A stretch of DNA of 64,000 nt from assembly GCA_963811595.1 (NCBI GenBank), contig CAWERW010000004.1, forward strand, positions 86,351 through 150,350, in the 5' to 3' direction. Every line of letters begins with the position of its first letter. Position 1 is the stretch's first letter. Source of the DNA: DASQFQ01 sp963811595 (lineage in GTDB: Bacteria > Actinomycetota > Thermoleophilia > Solirubrobacterales > Solirubrobacteraceae). The position numbers and the translations under genes were made by a program. The notes under the pieces are model-generated. The model was not told the DNA's origin. It saw only the letters and a program-made list of their open reading frames with translations, and ran no database searches. Below are positions 1 to 7,323 of this stretch, piece by piece.

Positions 1-750
1 GACCGACTCCCGGCGATCCCGTCCTACGAGCTGTCCGGCGTCGTGGCTGAGCTCGGGGCCGGCGTCGACCGGCTTGCGGTCGGGGACCACGTGTACGGCA
101 TGACCGCCTTCGACCGCGACGGAGTCGCGGCCGACTACGCGGCGATCAACGCGGAGCTGCTCGCGCCCAAGCCGCGCGGGCTCAGCCACCCCGAGGCGGC
201 CGCCGTGCCGCTCGCCGCGCTCAGCGCCTGGCAGGGGCTTTTCGAGCACGGCGGGCTTGCGGCGGGCGAGCGGGTGCTCATCCACGGGGCCGCGGGCGGG
301 GTCGGGCAGTTCGCGACACCGCTGGCCAGCCGACACGGCGCACACGTGACCGCCACGACGTCGGCCCGTGATGTCGAGCGGGCTCGAGAGCTCGGCGCCG
401 ACGTCGTCATCGACCGCACGGCGCGATGGGACGCGAGCCTCGAACCCTTCGACCTCGTCTTCGACACCACCGGCGGCGAGCGGCTGCACAGTTCCCCCGG
501 CGTGCTGCGCGACGGTGGGCGGCTCGTCTCGGTGGCCGAAGAGCCGCCCCACGCGAGCGGGATCCGCAGCGTGTACTTCGTCGTCGAGGCAAACCGCCGG
601 CAGCTGGCGCAGCTCTCGGTGCTGCTCGACGACGGCCTGCCGCCGCCGGCCGTCGACTCGCTGTTCACGCTCGAGGATGCCGCGCGCGCCTTTGAGCGCA
701 GCATGGCCCGCGACAAACACGGCAAGGTCGTGCTCGAGGTGACGAGCTGA
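1..750 (+). CDS. Quinone-reductase-like medium-chain oxidoreductase, 5' end outside window
   Basis: This is the C-terminal part (249 codons) of a zinc-independent medium-chain dehydrogenase/reductase of the quinone oxidoreductase type, which would reduce quinones or enones with NADPH in the cytoplasm. The frame is open from the first base, so the gene begins upstream; complete members have roughly 300-330 residues, so some 60-80 are missing. The fragment opens with the end of the GroES-like fold (IPSYELSGVV), carries the glycine-rich nucleotide-binding turn HGAAGGVGQF at about fragment residues 95-104, and ends with the usual HGKVVLEV strand. No zinc-binding cysteine cluster is visible. The substrate cannot be told from sequence. 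Confidence 0.85.
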   Translation, partial: DRLPAIPSYELSGVVAELGAGVDRLAVGDHVYGMTAFDRDGVAADYAAINAELLAPKPRGLSHPEAAAVPLAALSAWQGLFEHGGLAAGERVLIHGAAGGVGQFATPLASRHGAHVTATTSARDVERARELGADVVIDRTARWDASLEPFDLVFDTTGGERLHSSPGVLRDGGRLVSVAEEPPHASGIRSVYFVVEANRRQLAQLSVLLDDGLPPPAVDSLFTLEDAARAFERSMARDKHGKVVLEVTS

Positions 751-1107
751 CCACTCGCGGCTGGGGGAGTCGTTTGTGGGGCGCGGTGCGGGCTGCCCCG
801 TTCCCACGAGGGGGCAGTTCGGCACGGTGCTCTCGTCCCGCGCGGCGGCTCGAGGCCTGGGCGGCGCTGTCGCTTCTGCCTGATGCGACAGCGGAGGATG
901 CGCGCGATCACGACGCCACGTGTCGTCCAAGGCGGGAGTCGTGTCGAGCTGGAAGCCGGCAGCCTTGATGTCGGTGGTGGCCAGATCGCACGTGCCGCCG
1001 CCGAAATCGGCTGTACAGCGTCGCGATCGTGATGCGCCCGACCGCCTCATCTCGCAGGTTCATCCTCGTGCTGCCCGACGTCCAGCCGTCACCGCCGATC
1101 GCCGACG
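751..1107. other. Gene-free stretch after the oxidoreductase
   Basis: No convincing gene is seen. Both strands have only short open frames without recognisable motifs, and base composition is less biased by codon position than in the flanking genes. It precedes a decayed regulator, so it may be old gene debris that can no longer be read. Confidence 0.5.
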
Positions 1108-1477
1108 AAGACCGTCCGCCCGAGCGTGCACTGGATCCTCGACGCGATGACCGCGTCCCCGGCCTTCGCCGAGAATGGCCGCCTGGACGCTCTCGGAGCG
1201 AACGCGCTCGGCCGCGCCCTGTTTCCCGCGATCTTCGGCCGCGGTCGACAGCCCCGCAACTGGGCACGGTTCGTGTTCTTCCACCCCGAGGCCCGCGACT
1301 TCTTCGCAGACTGGGATCGCGCCGCGAACGACTGCGCTCGTCGCCTACACCGCAGAGCCCGGCTCGAAGTCGGCGGAGGCGTCCGGCCTGCTTGCGAGCT
1401 GGGCAGCGACGGAGGAGCCCAGCGATTCAATCGTCACCGGTGCCGCAGCACGCCGGCATTCGCGGGACGCGCGGTAG
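1108..1477 (+). pseudogene. Decayed MmyB-type transcriptional regulator (ligand-binding domain fragment)
   Basis: The first frame reads RPSVHWILDAMT, then NGRLDALGANALGRALF and a segment ending DWDRAAND (about 1110-1335). This is the start of the C-terminal ligand-binding domain of MmyB-type helix-turn-helix regulators. From about 1345 the match continues in another frame as ALVAYTAEPGSKSAEASGLL followed by ASWAATEE, the far end of the same domain. The central part (about 60 residues in the family) is missing and the join is out of frame, and no helix-turn-helix domain is found upstream. The gene is therefore dead. A second, differently damaged relative lies at 29589-30005. Such regulators usually sit next to a short-chain or aldo/keto reductase gene. 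Confidence 0.75.
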
Positions 1478-1692
1478 CACCATCGCAGTTCGCCCCGGCC
1501 GGACGGCGGCCCAGCCACCCTCTTGCCACGCAGAGCAACTGTCGCAAGGCCGGACCCCGAACGCCGCTTCCGCCTACGAACCGCTCTCGGATGACAGTTG
1601 TGACCAACGCGTGTCCAACTCAGGATCAATGTCGCCACCCAGCAGGTGGTCGGCGAGTGGCGTGGGTGAGTCGCGGCTCAACGCGTCCCAGC

Positions 1693-1729
1693 CCGGTGCA
1701 GGGCGTCGCCCCTGGACGCCCTGCACCGG
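1693..1729 (-). terminator. Strong stem-loop downstream of the DUF899 gene
   Basis: A perfect 15-base-pair inverted repeat (1693-1707 with 1715-1729) encloses a 7-base loop. It lies 18 bases beyond the stop codon of the minus-strand DUF899 gene, at the end of the MFS-DUF899 transcription unit, so it is a good candidate for a factor-independent or RNA-stabilising terminator. There is no T-rich tail, which is common in very GC-rich genomes. Confidence 0.6.
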
Positions 1730-1747
1730 CCGCGATCACCCGGGCGC

Positions 1748-2464
1748 CTACTCATACTCGTCGTGCAGGTTCCACCACCCGTAGGGGCCCGCGTTCCTCC
1801 CCCCGACGGTCGCCGCAGTGGCACGCGGGGTCTGCGGGTAGCCCTCGGGGGAGTCCTCCCACGCCTCCTGGCGTCCGAGCGCCGTCATGTCGAGGTAGCT
1901 GAACGTGCTGACCAGCGCCTCGTCGCCCCGCTCGTTGATGAAGTAGGTGCGGAAGATCCGCTCGCCGTCGCGGATGAAGGCGTTGGTGCCGTGCATCTCG
2001 GCGACGCCGAAGTCGGAGTCGAAGTCGTCCGTGATCGTGTACCACGGGATCTGCTCCCAGCCCATGCGCGCCTTGTAGCGCTCGATATCGGGCTGCGGTG
2101 CGCGCGAGGCGAACACGAGGGTCGTGTCGCGGGCATTCAGATGGGCGAGGTGACTCATCTGGTCACCGGTGACCAGGGAGCAGCCACGGCAGCCGCCCTC
2201 GGGCCAGTCGTCCACGCCAGGCTCGTAGAAGAACCGGTAGACGATCAGCTGCCGGCGCCCTTGGAACAGGTCGAGCAGGCTCGCCGGGCCGTCCGGGCCC
2301 TCGAAGCGGTAGTCCTTCTCGACGGCCATCCTCGGCATCCGGCGGCGCTCCGCGGCCAGCGCATCGCGGGCGCGGGTCAGCGCCTTCTCCTTCACCAGCA
2401 TCTCCTCCCACGCGGCCTGCCACTCCTGCGGCGACACGACCGGCGGCATGTTCTCGAGTTGCAT
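1748..2464 (-). CDS. DUF899 family thioredoxin-like protein
   Basis: This 238-residue cytoplasmic protein belongs to DUF899, a family with a predicted thioredoxin-like fold and no settled reaction. The order is typical: an N-terminal helix starting SPQEWQAAWEEML, the strand-turn RRQLIVYRFFY, a CxxC pair (GCRGC, Cys92/Cys95), the segment DTTLVFASRAP, and the C-terminal GPYGWWNLHDEYE that is nearly invariant in the family. The frame is open for another 500 codons upstream, but the ATG at 2464 is preceded by a strong GAAGGAGA site, so this start was chosen. It lies 26 bases behind the MFS transporter gene and is probably co-transcribed from the ECF42-like promoter at 3992-4021. A redox or detoxification role is an inference from the CxxC motif and fold. 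Confidence 0.88.
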   Translation of the reverse strand: MQLENMPPVVSPQEWQAAWEEMLVKEKALTRARDALAAERRRMPRMAVEKDYRFEGPDGPASLLDLFQGRRQLIVYRFFYEPGVDDWPEGGCRGCSLVTGDQMSHLAHLNARDTTLVFASRAPQPDIERYKARMGWEQIPWYTITDDFDSDFGVAEMHGTNAFIRDGERIFRTYFINERGDEALVSTFSYLDMTALGRQEAWEDSPEGYPQTPRATAATVGGRNAGPYGWWNLHDEYE

Positions 2465-2490
2465 GACGATTCTCCTTCTCTTGTGGTTGC

Positions 2491-3945
2491 TTATGCGGCG
2501 GCCGGCGCGGGGTCGGCGGCGGCCCTGGGCGCGCGCTCGCGGCGCCGGCCGAGCAGCGCGGTCGCGGCTGCCGCCCCGAGCGCGGCGACGGCGATCGCGA
2601 CGGCGAAGGCGGACTGGTAGCCGTCGGTGAGCGCGGCCAGGGGGTCGGCGCCGTGTGCGCCGGACACGGCGACCGTGGACAGGATCGCCACGCCGATTGC
2701 GCCGCCGATCTGGAACGACGCGTTGTTGAGGCCCGAGGCCAACCCGGCGTCGCTCTCGGCCACGCCGGTCAGCGACGCGATCGAGCCGGCGACGAAGGCG
2801 GCGCCGATGCCGGGGCCGAGCAGCAGCAGGGGGACGAAGAGGTCGCCGAAGTAGCTGCCGCCGACCGACACCTGCGTCAGCAGCAGGCTGCCCAGGCCGG
2901 TGAGCGCCATGGCGACGACCGCCACGCGCCTGACGCCACCCTTGGTGGCGATCGCCTGCGCGATGGAGGTTCCGATCACCGCCGTCACCGGCATGACGAC
3001 CGAGACGAGCCCGAAGTGGATGGGCGACCAGCCGAGGACCTCCTGGGCGTACTGGGTGAGGATGAACGGCACGCCGAAGGCCATCGTCCCGAGCGCGAGG
3101 AGGACGAGGTTGCCGCCCACCAGCGCCCGCGACCGGAACACGCCCAGCGGCGCCAGCGGAGCGACGGAGCGCGACTCGATGCCGGCGAAGACCGCGGTCA
3201 GGGCAGCCGCCAGCGCGAGCAGGCCGAGCGTCTGGGCGCTCGCCCAACCGGCCTCCGGGGCCTCGACGACCGCGTAGACCAGCGCCACCAGCGCGGCCGT
3301 GATCGTTACCGCGCCGGCGATGTCGAAGCGCCGCTTCGCAGTTGCCTCGCGGCTCTCGCGCAGGAGCACCGGGCTGAGGGCGGCCACCGCGGCGGCGACG
3401 GGCACGTTGATGAAGAAGATCCACTCCCACCCGAGGCCGTCGGTGATCGGGCCGCCGATCAGCCACGCCGCGGTCCCGCCGATGGCGCCGGTCGAGCCCC
3501 AGATCCCGAGCGCCTTGTTGCGCTCGGCGCCCTCCGGGAAGGTTGTCGTGACGATGGACAGGGCGGTCGGTGTCAGGATCGCGGCCGCCACTCCCTGCAC
3601 GACGCGCGCGATGAGCAGCGCGGTGACGCTTCCCGCCAGCCCGGCGCCGAGCGAAGCGAGCGCGAACAGGGCGGTGCCGACGATGAACATCCGGCGTCGG
3701 CCCAGCAGGTCGGCGGCGCGCCCGCCGAGCAGCAGCAGGCCGCCGAAGCTGAGCAGGTAGGCGCTCAGCACCCACTGCAGGTCCCCGGCCGAGACGGCCA
3801 GGTCCGCGTCGATCGAGGGCAGCGCCACGATGACGATCGCGGAATCGAGGATGACCATGAAGAAGGCCGTGCACAGCAGCGCGAGCGCCTGCCAGCGGCG
3901 GGGGTCGGGCTGTGCCGGGGGGTGTCTGTGCTGTGAGTTGGGCAC
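2491..3945 (-). CDS. MFS drug-efflux transporter, DHA2 (EmrB/QacA) type
   Basis: This 484-residue integral membrane protein matches the 14-helix drug:proton antiporters of the DHA2 branch. The first helix carries LDSAIVIVALPSI, matching the family motif, followed by the QWVLSAYLLSFGGLLLLGG region, the cytoplasmic loop GRAADLLGRRRMF (motif A), and WEWIFFINVP before helix 6, which is diagnostic for this subfamily. The start is GTG at 3945 with an AAGGAGAC site 5-6 bases upstream. Its leader and promoter (3944-4031) are an almost exact copy of those in front of the ParB-like gene at 6159, so it is probably controlled by the neighbouring ECF42 sigma factor. It would export a toxic compound across the cytoplasmic membrane; the substrate is unknown. 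Confidence 0.93.
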   Translation of the reverse strand: MPNSQHRHPPAQPDPRRWQALALLCTAFFMVILDSAIVIVALPSIDADLAVSAGDLQWVLSAYLLSFGGLLLLGGRAADLLGRRRMFIVGTALFALASLGAGLAGSVTALLIARVVQGVAAAILTPTALSIVTTTFPEGAERNKALGIWGSTGAIGGTAAWLIGGPITDGLGWEWIFFINVPVAAAVAALSPVLLRESREATAKRRFDIAGAVTITAALVALVYAVVEAPEAGWASAQTLGLLALAAALTAVFAGIESRSVAPLAPLGVFRSRALVGGNLVLLALGTMAFGVPFILTQYAQEVLGWSPIHFGLVSVVMPVTAVIGTSIAQAIATKGGVRRVAVVAMALTGLGSLLLTQVSVGGSYFGDLFVPLLLLGPGIGAAFVAGSIASLTGVAESDAGLASGLNNASFQIGGAIGVAILSTVAVSGAHGADPLAALTDGYQSAFAVAIAVAALGAAAATALLGRRRERAPRAAADPAPAAA

Positions 3946-4031
3946 GATGTCTCCTTGTCGAAGTCGCCGCCCGAATCGGCGGCCTCGTCAAGACGTCGCA
4001 GCAGGGAGGGCGATTTGGACACGCTTCCGGA
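3944..4031 (-). repeat. Copy 1 of an ~85-bp repeated promoter/leader unit
   Basis: This segment runs from before the -35 hexamer to the GTG start of the MFS gene and is almost identical to 6158-6243 in front of the ParB-like gene. The two copies differ at about ten positions. The similarity continues into the first codons (both proteins begin with a -NSQH-/-NPQH-like stretch). It includes the promoter, the untranslated leader with a GCCGCC/GGCGGC inverted repeat, and the ribosome binding site. Such a long match in non-coding DNA indicates duplication or gene conversion of a regulatory unit. Confidence 0.85.
3992..4021 (-). promoter_or_regulatory. ECF42-like promoter for MFS-DUF899 operon
   Basis: On the minus strand TGTCCA (4016-4021) is followed after exactly 17 bases by CGACGTC (3992-3998). 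The published target motif of ECF42 sigma factors has TGTCGA at -35 and a CGTC/CGAC-type -10 element, so this is a close match. The same elements with the same spacing occur at 6206-6235 before the operon that encodes the sigma factor itself. The assignment rests on motif likeness and on the conservation of the two copies. Confidence 0.65.
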
Positions 4032-4036
4032 ATCCG

Positions 4037-5302
4037 TCAGCGCAGCGCGTCGAGGCGCCGCTCAAGCTCGGCGCGCTCGACGGCGTTGGCGCTGAGCGCG
4101 ATCGCCCGCTCGTACGCGGCCGCGGCGCCCTCGGCGTCGCCCGCGCGGCTGAGCAGCTCGGCGTGCGCCGCGTGCAACGGCTGGTAGCGCTCGAGCGCCG
4201 GATCGCCGAGCAGCGGCTCAAGCAGCGCCAGGCCGTCGGCGGGCCCGGACGCGAGCCCGACGGCGACCGCGCGGTTGAGCTCGACCACCGGCGACGGGTT
4301 GAGCATGGCGAGGGCGCCGTACAGCTCGGCGATCTGCGCCCAGTCCGTGGAGTCCGCGTCGGGAGCCTCGATCTGCAATGCGGTGATCGCGGCCTGCAGC
4401 TGGTACTCGCCGGGACGCCGCAGCCGCACCGCGCGCGCGAGCGCCGCGAGGCCCTCTCGGAGCCGGTCCTCATCCCACAGCGAGCGGTCCTGCTCGTCGA
4501 GCGCGAGGTAACGGCCGCTCGCGTCGACACGAGCGACGCGGCGCGCGTCGTGCAGCAGCATCAACGCCAGCAGTCCCCACACCTCGGCGTCGTCGGGCAT
4601 GAGCCGGGTCAGCAGCTCGCCGAGCCGGATCGCCTCGTCGCACAGCTCCTCGCGGACGAGCCGATCGCCCTCGGCGGCCGCGTAACCCTCGTTGAAGATC
4701 AGGTACACCACCCGCAGCACGCCGCGCAGGCGATCGGGCAGCTCCTCGTCGGCCGGCACTCGGTACGGAATGTGCGCTTCCGCGATCTTGCGCTTCGCGC
4801 GAACGATCCGCTTGCCCATGCTCGGCTCGGCGACCAGGAAGGCGCGGGCGATCTCCCCTGTCGTCAGGCCACCGAGCGCCCGCAGCGTGAGCGCCACGCG
4901 GGCGGGCATCTCCAGCGCCGGGTGACAGCAGGTGAAGATCAGCCGCAGCCGGTCGTCGACGATTGTGCTCTCGTCCTCCATCGATGGCTCCTCGTGCGCG
5001 TTGTCCAGGCGCGTCAGCTCGGCCAGCCGCTCGGCGCGACCGGCCACGGACCGGTTGCGGCGCAGGCGATCGATCGCCCGCCGCCGCGCCGCCGTGGTGA
5101 TCCACGCCCCCGGCTTGGCCGGGATCCCGTCGCGCCGCCATACGGTCACCGCGGCCTCGAACGCGTCCTGCACGGCGTCCTCGGCCAGCTGGAAGTCGCC
5201 GACCTGCCGTATCAGGGTGGCCAGTACGATCGCCCGCTCTTCGCGGAACGCCCGCGCGACCGCTGCCGAGACCGGGTCGGCCGGCTCCACGCCACGGCTC
5301 AC
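4037..5302 (-). CDS. ECF42-type RNA polymerase sigma factor with TPR-like C-terminal extension
   Basis: This 421-residue protein has sigma region 2 near residues 15-80 (TLIRQVGDFQLAEDAVQDAF, then DRLRRNRS) and region 4 near 125-175 (LTTGEIARAFLVAEPSMGKR). These are followed by the long helical extension of the DUF6596/ECF42 group (LIFNEGYAAAEGDRLVREEL and repeats to the end). In ECF42 this extension replaces an anti-sigma factor in control; no anti-sigma gene is seen here. The GTG at 5302 overlaps the stop of the DGPF gene by 4 bases (GTGA), which decides the start. The genes ParB-like, DGPF and sigma form one operon whose promoter resembles the ECF42 target, so it is probably autoregulated and also drives the MFS-DUF899 operon just downstream. 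Confidence 0.93.
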   Translation of the reverse strand: MSRGVEPADPVSAAVARAFREERAIVLATLIRQVGDFQLAEDAVQDAFEAAVTVWRRDGIPAKPGAWITTAARRRAIDRLRRNRSVAGRAERLAELTRLDNAHEEPSMEDESTIVDDRLRLIFTCCHPALEMPARVALTLRALGGLTTGEIARAFLVAEPSMGKRIVRAKRKIAEAHIPYRVPADEELPDRLRGVLRVVYLIFNEGYAAAEGDRLVREELCDEAIRLGELLTRLMPDDAEVWGLLALMLLHDARRVARVDASGRYLALDEQDRSLWDEDRLREGLAALARAVRLRRPGEYQLQAAITALQIEAPDADSTDWAQIAELYGALAMLNPSPVVELNRAVAVGLASGPADGLALLEPLLGDPALERYQPLHAAHAELLSRAGDAEGAAAAYERAIALSANAVERAELERRLDALR

Positions 5303-5712
5303 GCCAGGTCGCTCACCGCCTCGTCGGGCACGTCCACGCCGGCCTCCCGCGCCACCTCGAGCCACTCGCCAGGCGACACGACGGGGCGGACCTCCACCGT
5401 CGCCCAGGGCAGCATCGGCAGCCGCTTGGCGTGCTTCAGCGCCTCGTCGAGGTCAGCGCACTCCAGCACGTAGTAGCCCGCCAGCACCTCCTTGGTCACC
5501 GCGAACGGTCCGTCGGTGATCTCGGTCTGCCCGTCGCGCTGACGGACCGAGGTCGCGCTCTCCGTCGAGCGCAGGCGCTGGACGCCCACGAGCAACCCCG
5601 CCTCGCGCAAGCTTGCGTGCAGCTCGACCAGCGCCGGCGTCACCTTCTCGCGCTCGGCCTGGACGGCCGCGTCGACCTCCTCCTCATACACCAGCAGCAT
5701 GTACCGAGACAT
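5299..5712 (-). CDS. DGPF-domain (YCII-like) protein, partner of ECF42 sigma factor
   Basis: This is a 137-residue protein of the YCII/DGPF superfamily, an alpha-beta ferredoxin-like fold. It starts MSRYMLLVYEEE and contains the diagnostic TDGPFAVTKEVLAGYYV (about residues 67-83), followed by the helix DLDEALKHAKRLP and VEVRPVV. DGPF genes are the standard genomic partners of ECF42 sigma factors; their biochemical role is not established. The gene overlaps the sigma gene by 4 bases and begins 9 bases after the stop of the ParB-like gene, so the three are surely co-transcribed. Confidence 0.93.
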   Translation of the reverse strand: MSRYMLLVYEEEVDAAVQAEREKVTPALVELHASLREAGLLVGVQRLRSTESATSVRQRDGQTEITDGPFAVTKEVLAGYYVLECADLDEALKHAKRLPMLPWATVEVRPVVSPGEWLEVAREAGVDVPDEAVSDLA

Positions 5713-5721
5713 CGCCGCACC

Positions 5722-6159
5722 CTAGGCGACGACCGCGCGGATGGTCGGCACGCCGAGCGCCCTGGCGACCGACACGCGGTGATGGCCGTCGCGGATCGCG
5801 TAGTCGTCGCCGACCCGGATCACCGAGATCGGCGGCAGCGTCGCGCCGCGGTTGAACGCGAGCCAGACGCTCCTCCAGCGGCGGCCGGTGAGCCCGGCCG
5901 GGCGGAATGCGTCGTCGAACTGCGCGGCCCGGTTCGGCTCCGTGGTGCCCCGGATCGCGTCGAGCGTGATCTCGAGCGGGCCGCGGCGAGAGCCGGTGAG
6001 GGAATGGCCGGCGTCGTCGTAGACGGCCAGCCTGCGCTCGCAGCGCTTCAGGCGCCCGACGAGCGCGGCGCGGCGCCGCGCGCGGGCCGCGCGCTTGAAG
6101 GCGCGCTCGGCCTCGAACCGGGTCCACGGACTGGTGGCTGTGTGCTGCGGGTTGGACAC
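5722..6159 (-). CDS. ParB N-terminal-like domain protein in the ECF42 operon
   Basis: This 145-residue protein has an N-terminal helical part rich in arginine (residues 10-50) and a C-terminal ParB/sulfiredoxin-like core: LPPISVIRVGDDYAI followed by RDGHHRVSVARALG, the GHHR-type motif that binds CTP in true ParB proteins. It lacks the helix-turn-helix and dimerisation domains of chromosome-partition ParB, so it is not a segregation protein. GTG at 6159 was chosen because it has a good site (AAGGAG) and because this leader is duplicated before the MFS gene. It is the first gene of the ECF42 operon. Its function is unknown; a nucleotide-binding regulatory or stress role is only an inference. 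Confidence 0.8.
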   Translation of the reverse strand: MSNPQHTATSPWTRFEAERAFKRAARARRRAALVGRLKRCERRLAVYDDAGHSLTGSRRGPLEITLDAIRGTTEPNRAAQFDDAFRPAGLTGRRWRSVWLAFNRGATLPPISVIRVGDDYAIRDGHHRVSVARALGVPTIRAVVA

Positions 6160-6243
6160 GATGGCTCCTTGTCGACGTCGCCGCCCGGATCGGCGGCCTC
6201 GACAAGACGTCGCAGCAGGAAGGGCGATTTGGACAGGCTCCGG
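6158..6243 (-). repeat. Copy 2 of the ~85-bp repeated promoter/leader unit
   Basis: Partner of 3944-4031. It covers the promoter, leader, ribosome binding site and GTG start of the ParB-like gene. The hexamers, the 17-base spacer and the leader inverted repeat are conserved, while single-base changes are scattered. Confidence 0.85.
6206..6235 (-). promoter_or_regulatory. ECF42-like promoter for ParB-like/DGPF/sigma operon
   Basis: TGTCCA (6230-6235, minus strand) and CGACGTC (6206-6212) are separated by 17 bases, identical in sequence and spacing to the elements at 3992-4021. Because the sigma gene lies in the operon behind it, this arrangement implies positive autoregulation. Confidence 0.65.
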
Positions 6244-6253
6244 AAGGCCCGCC

Positions 6254-6480
6254 TCAGCGGCCGGCTCGGCGCCGCTGCGCGGCCGGCAACCCATCCAAGC
6301 CCTCCCTGAGCGCCGCCCCCGCGACCGCGATCGCGTCGATGCTGTCGGACTTGCCGCGGTCACGAACGTTGCGCCGCGACGCTGCCATCAGTTTCGTGGT
6401 GACCCGTAGGACCCGCTCGCCGCGCCCGATCAGGAACCGCTCAAGGACCCCGAGACATGCCGGCCATGAGAACTGCCTGC
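6254..6480 (-). pseudogene. IS110-family transposase remnant
   Basis: About 70 residues match the N-terminal DEDD part of IS110-type transposases: LERFLIGRGERVLRV, then KLMAASRRNVRDRGKSDSID and AIAVAGAALRE. Intact transposases have a DCR motif before this and about 300 further residues including a transposase-20 domain; none is found on either side, and the segment just upstream of LERFL no longer matches. No terminal repeats or second copy occur in the window. The element is long dead and lies between the ECF42 operon promoter and the methyltransferase gene. Confidence 0.8.
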
Positions 6481-6546
6481 AGACCGGCACTTTCCCCGCG
6501 AACCGGGGACGCCTGCATCGTCGCGACCTCAGCTCGGGCGCCCAGA

Positions 6547-7323
6547 TCAGACGCGGGCGGTGATCAGCGCGTAGCCGAGGCTTCCGCGCGCGATCGCCTC
6601 GATCGCCATGCGGGCGAGCGCTGCGGCCTCGCGCGCGCGCTCGCGCTGCTCGCCCGGCGGTGTGAGCATCCGGGCGACTCGGAGCCGCGCCTCGACACGG
6701 TCGGCCATGGCGCGCAGCTCGGCGTCGTGCGGCTCGGTCGCCAGCGGCTCGCAGCCGGCGTCGCGCAGCAGCGCGACGTACTCGTCGGCGCTGCGGGCGT
6801 CGGCCACGCACGCGACCTGCGCGGACGCGGTGCGCAGCGCGGCGGGGAGTGCGTCGAGGTCGGCGGTGACGTCGGCGATCGCGATCGTCCCGCCCGGCCG
6901 GACGACGCGCGCCATCTCCGCGATCGCCCTCGGCTTGTCGGGGAACGTGCACAGCGAGCATTCGGAGAGCGCGACGTCGAAGCCGGCGTCGCGGAGCGGC
7001 AGCGTCTCGGCGTCGCCGACCAAGAAGCTCGCGCGCTCGCCGGCGCCGGCCGCGTGCGTCGCCTGGGCGATCGCGCGGGCGCCGAGGTCGACGCCGACCG
7101 CCTCGCAGCCCAGCTCGCGCGCGAGGAGGAGCGCGGTGGCGCCCCGGCCGCAGGCGACGTCGACGACGCGCTGACCCGGCGCGACGCCCGCCAGCTCTGC
7201 GAGACGCAGGGTCAGCCGCTCCCCGCCCGGGTGCAGCTCGCCGTCGAGCAGCCAGAGCACCTCGTCGCTCTCGTAGAGCTGCGCGCAGCAGGCCTTCAGC
7301 TCATCGGGCAGCAGGCCGGTCAC
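6547..7323 (-). CDS. Class I SAM-dependent methyltransferase paired with radical SAM enzyme
   Basis: This 258-residue methyltransferase of the UbiE/ArsM-like type has an N-terminal segment LKACCAQLYESDEVLWLLDG with a CC pair, then motif I VVDVACGRGATALLLA (about residues 50-65), the acidic strand AVGVDLGA, and the post-motif region PLRDAGFDVALSECSLCTFP. The double cysteine near the N-terminus and a further cysteine in SECSLC recall arsenite methyltransferases, but the family match is not decisive. The GTG at 7323 overlaps the stop of the radical SAM gene by 4 bases, which decides the start and shows translational coupling. The two enzymes probably modify the same substrate, with this one adding a methyl group. 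The substrate is unknown. Confidence 0.85.
   Translation of the reverse strand: MTGLLPDELKACCAQLYESDEVLWLLDGELHPGGERLTLRLAELAGVAPGQRVVDVACGRGATALLLARELGCEAVGVDLGARAIAQATHAAGAGERASFLVGDAETLPLRDAGFDVALSECSLCTFPDKPRAIAEMARVVRPGGTIAIADVTADLDALPAALRTASAQVACVADARSADEYVALLRDAGCEPLATEPHDAELRAMADRVEARLRVARMLTPPGEQRERAREAAALARMAIEAIARGSLGYALITARV

Noticed and set aside
2465..3991. Upstream extension of the DUF899 frame to a 747-codon open frame on the minus strand
   Set aside because: The extra 500 codons lie in the shadow of the MFS transporter gene, are Arg/Gly-rich without motifs, and the DUF899 ATG at 2464 has its own strong ribosome site.
5722..6159. Chromosome-partitioning ParB with parS sites
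   Set aside because: No ParA gene, no helix-turn-helix domain and no TGTTTCACGTGAAACA-like parS palindrome were found; only the N-terminal-like core is present.
3944..6243. The 85-bp direct repeat as a mobile element end or CRISPR-like repeat
   Set aside because: There are only two copies, they coincide exactly with promoter-leader-start regions of two operons, and they are not linked to a transposase or regular spacers.
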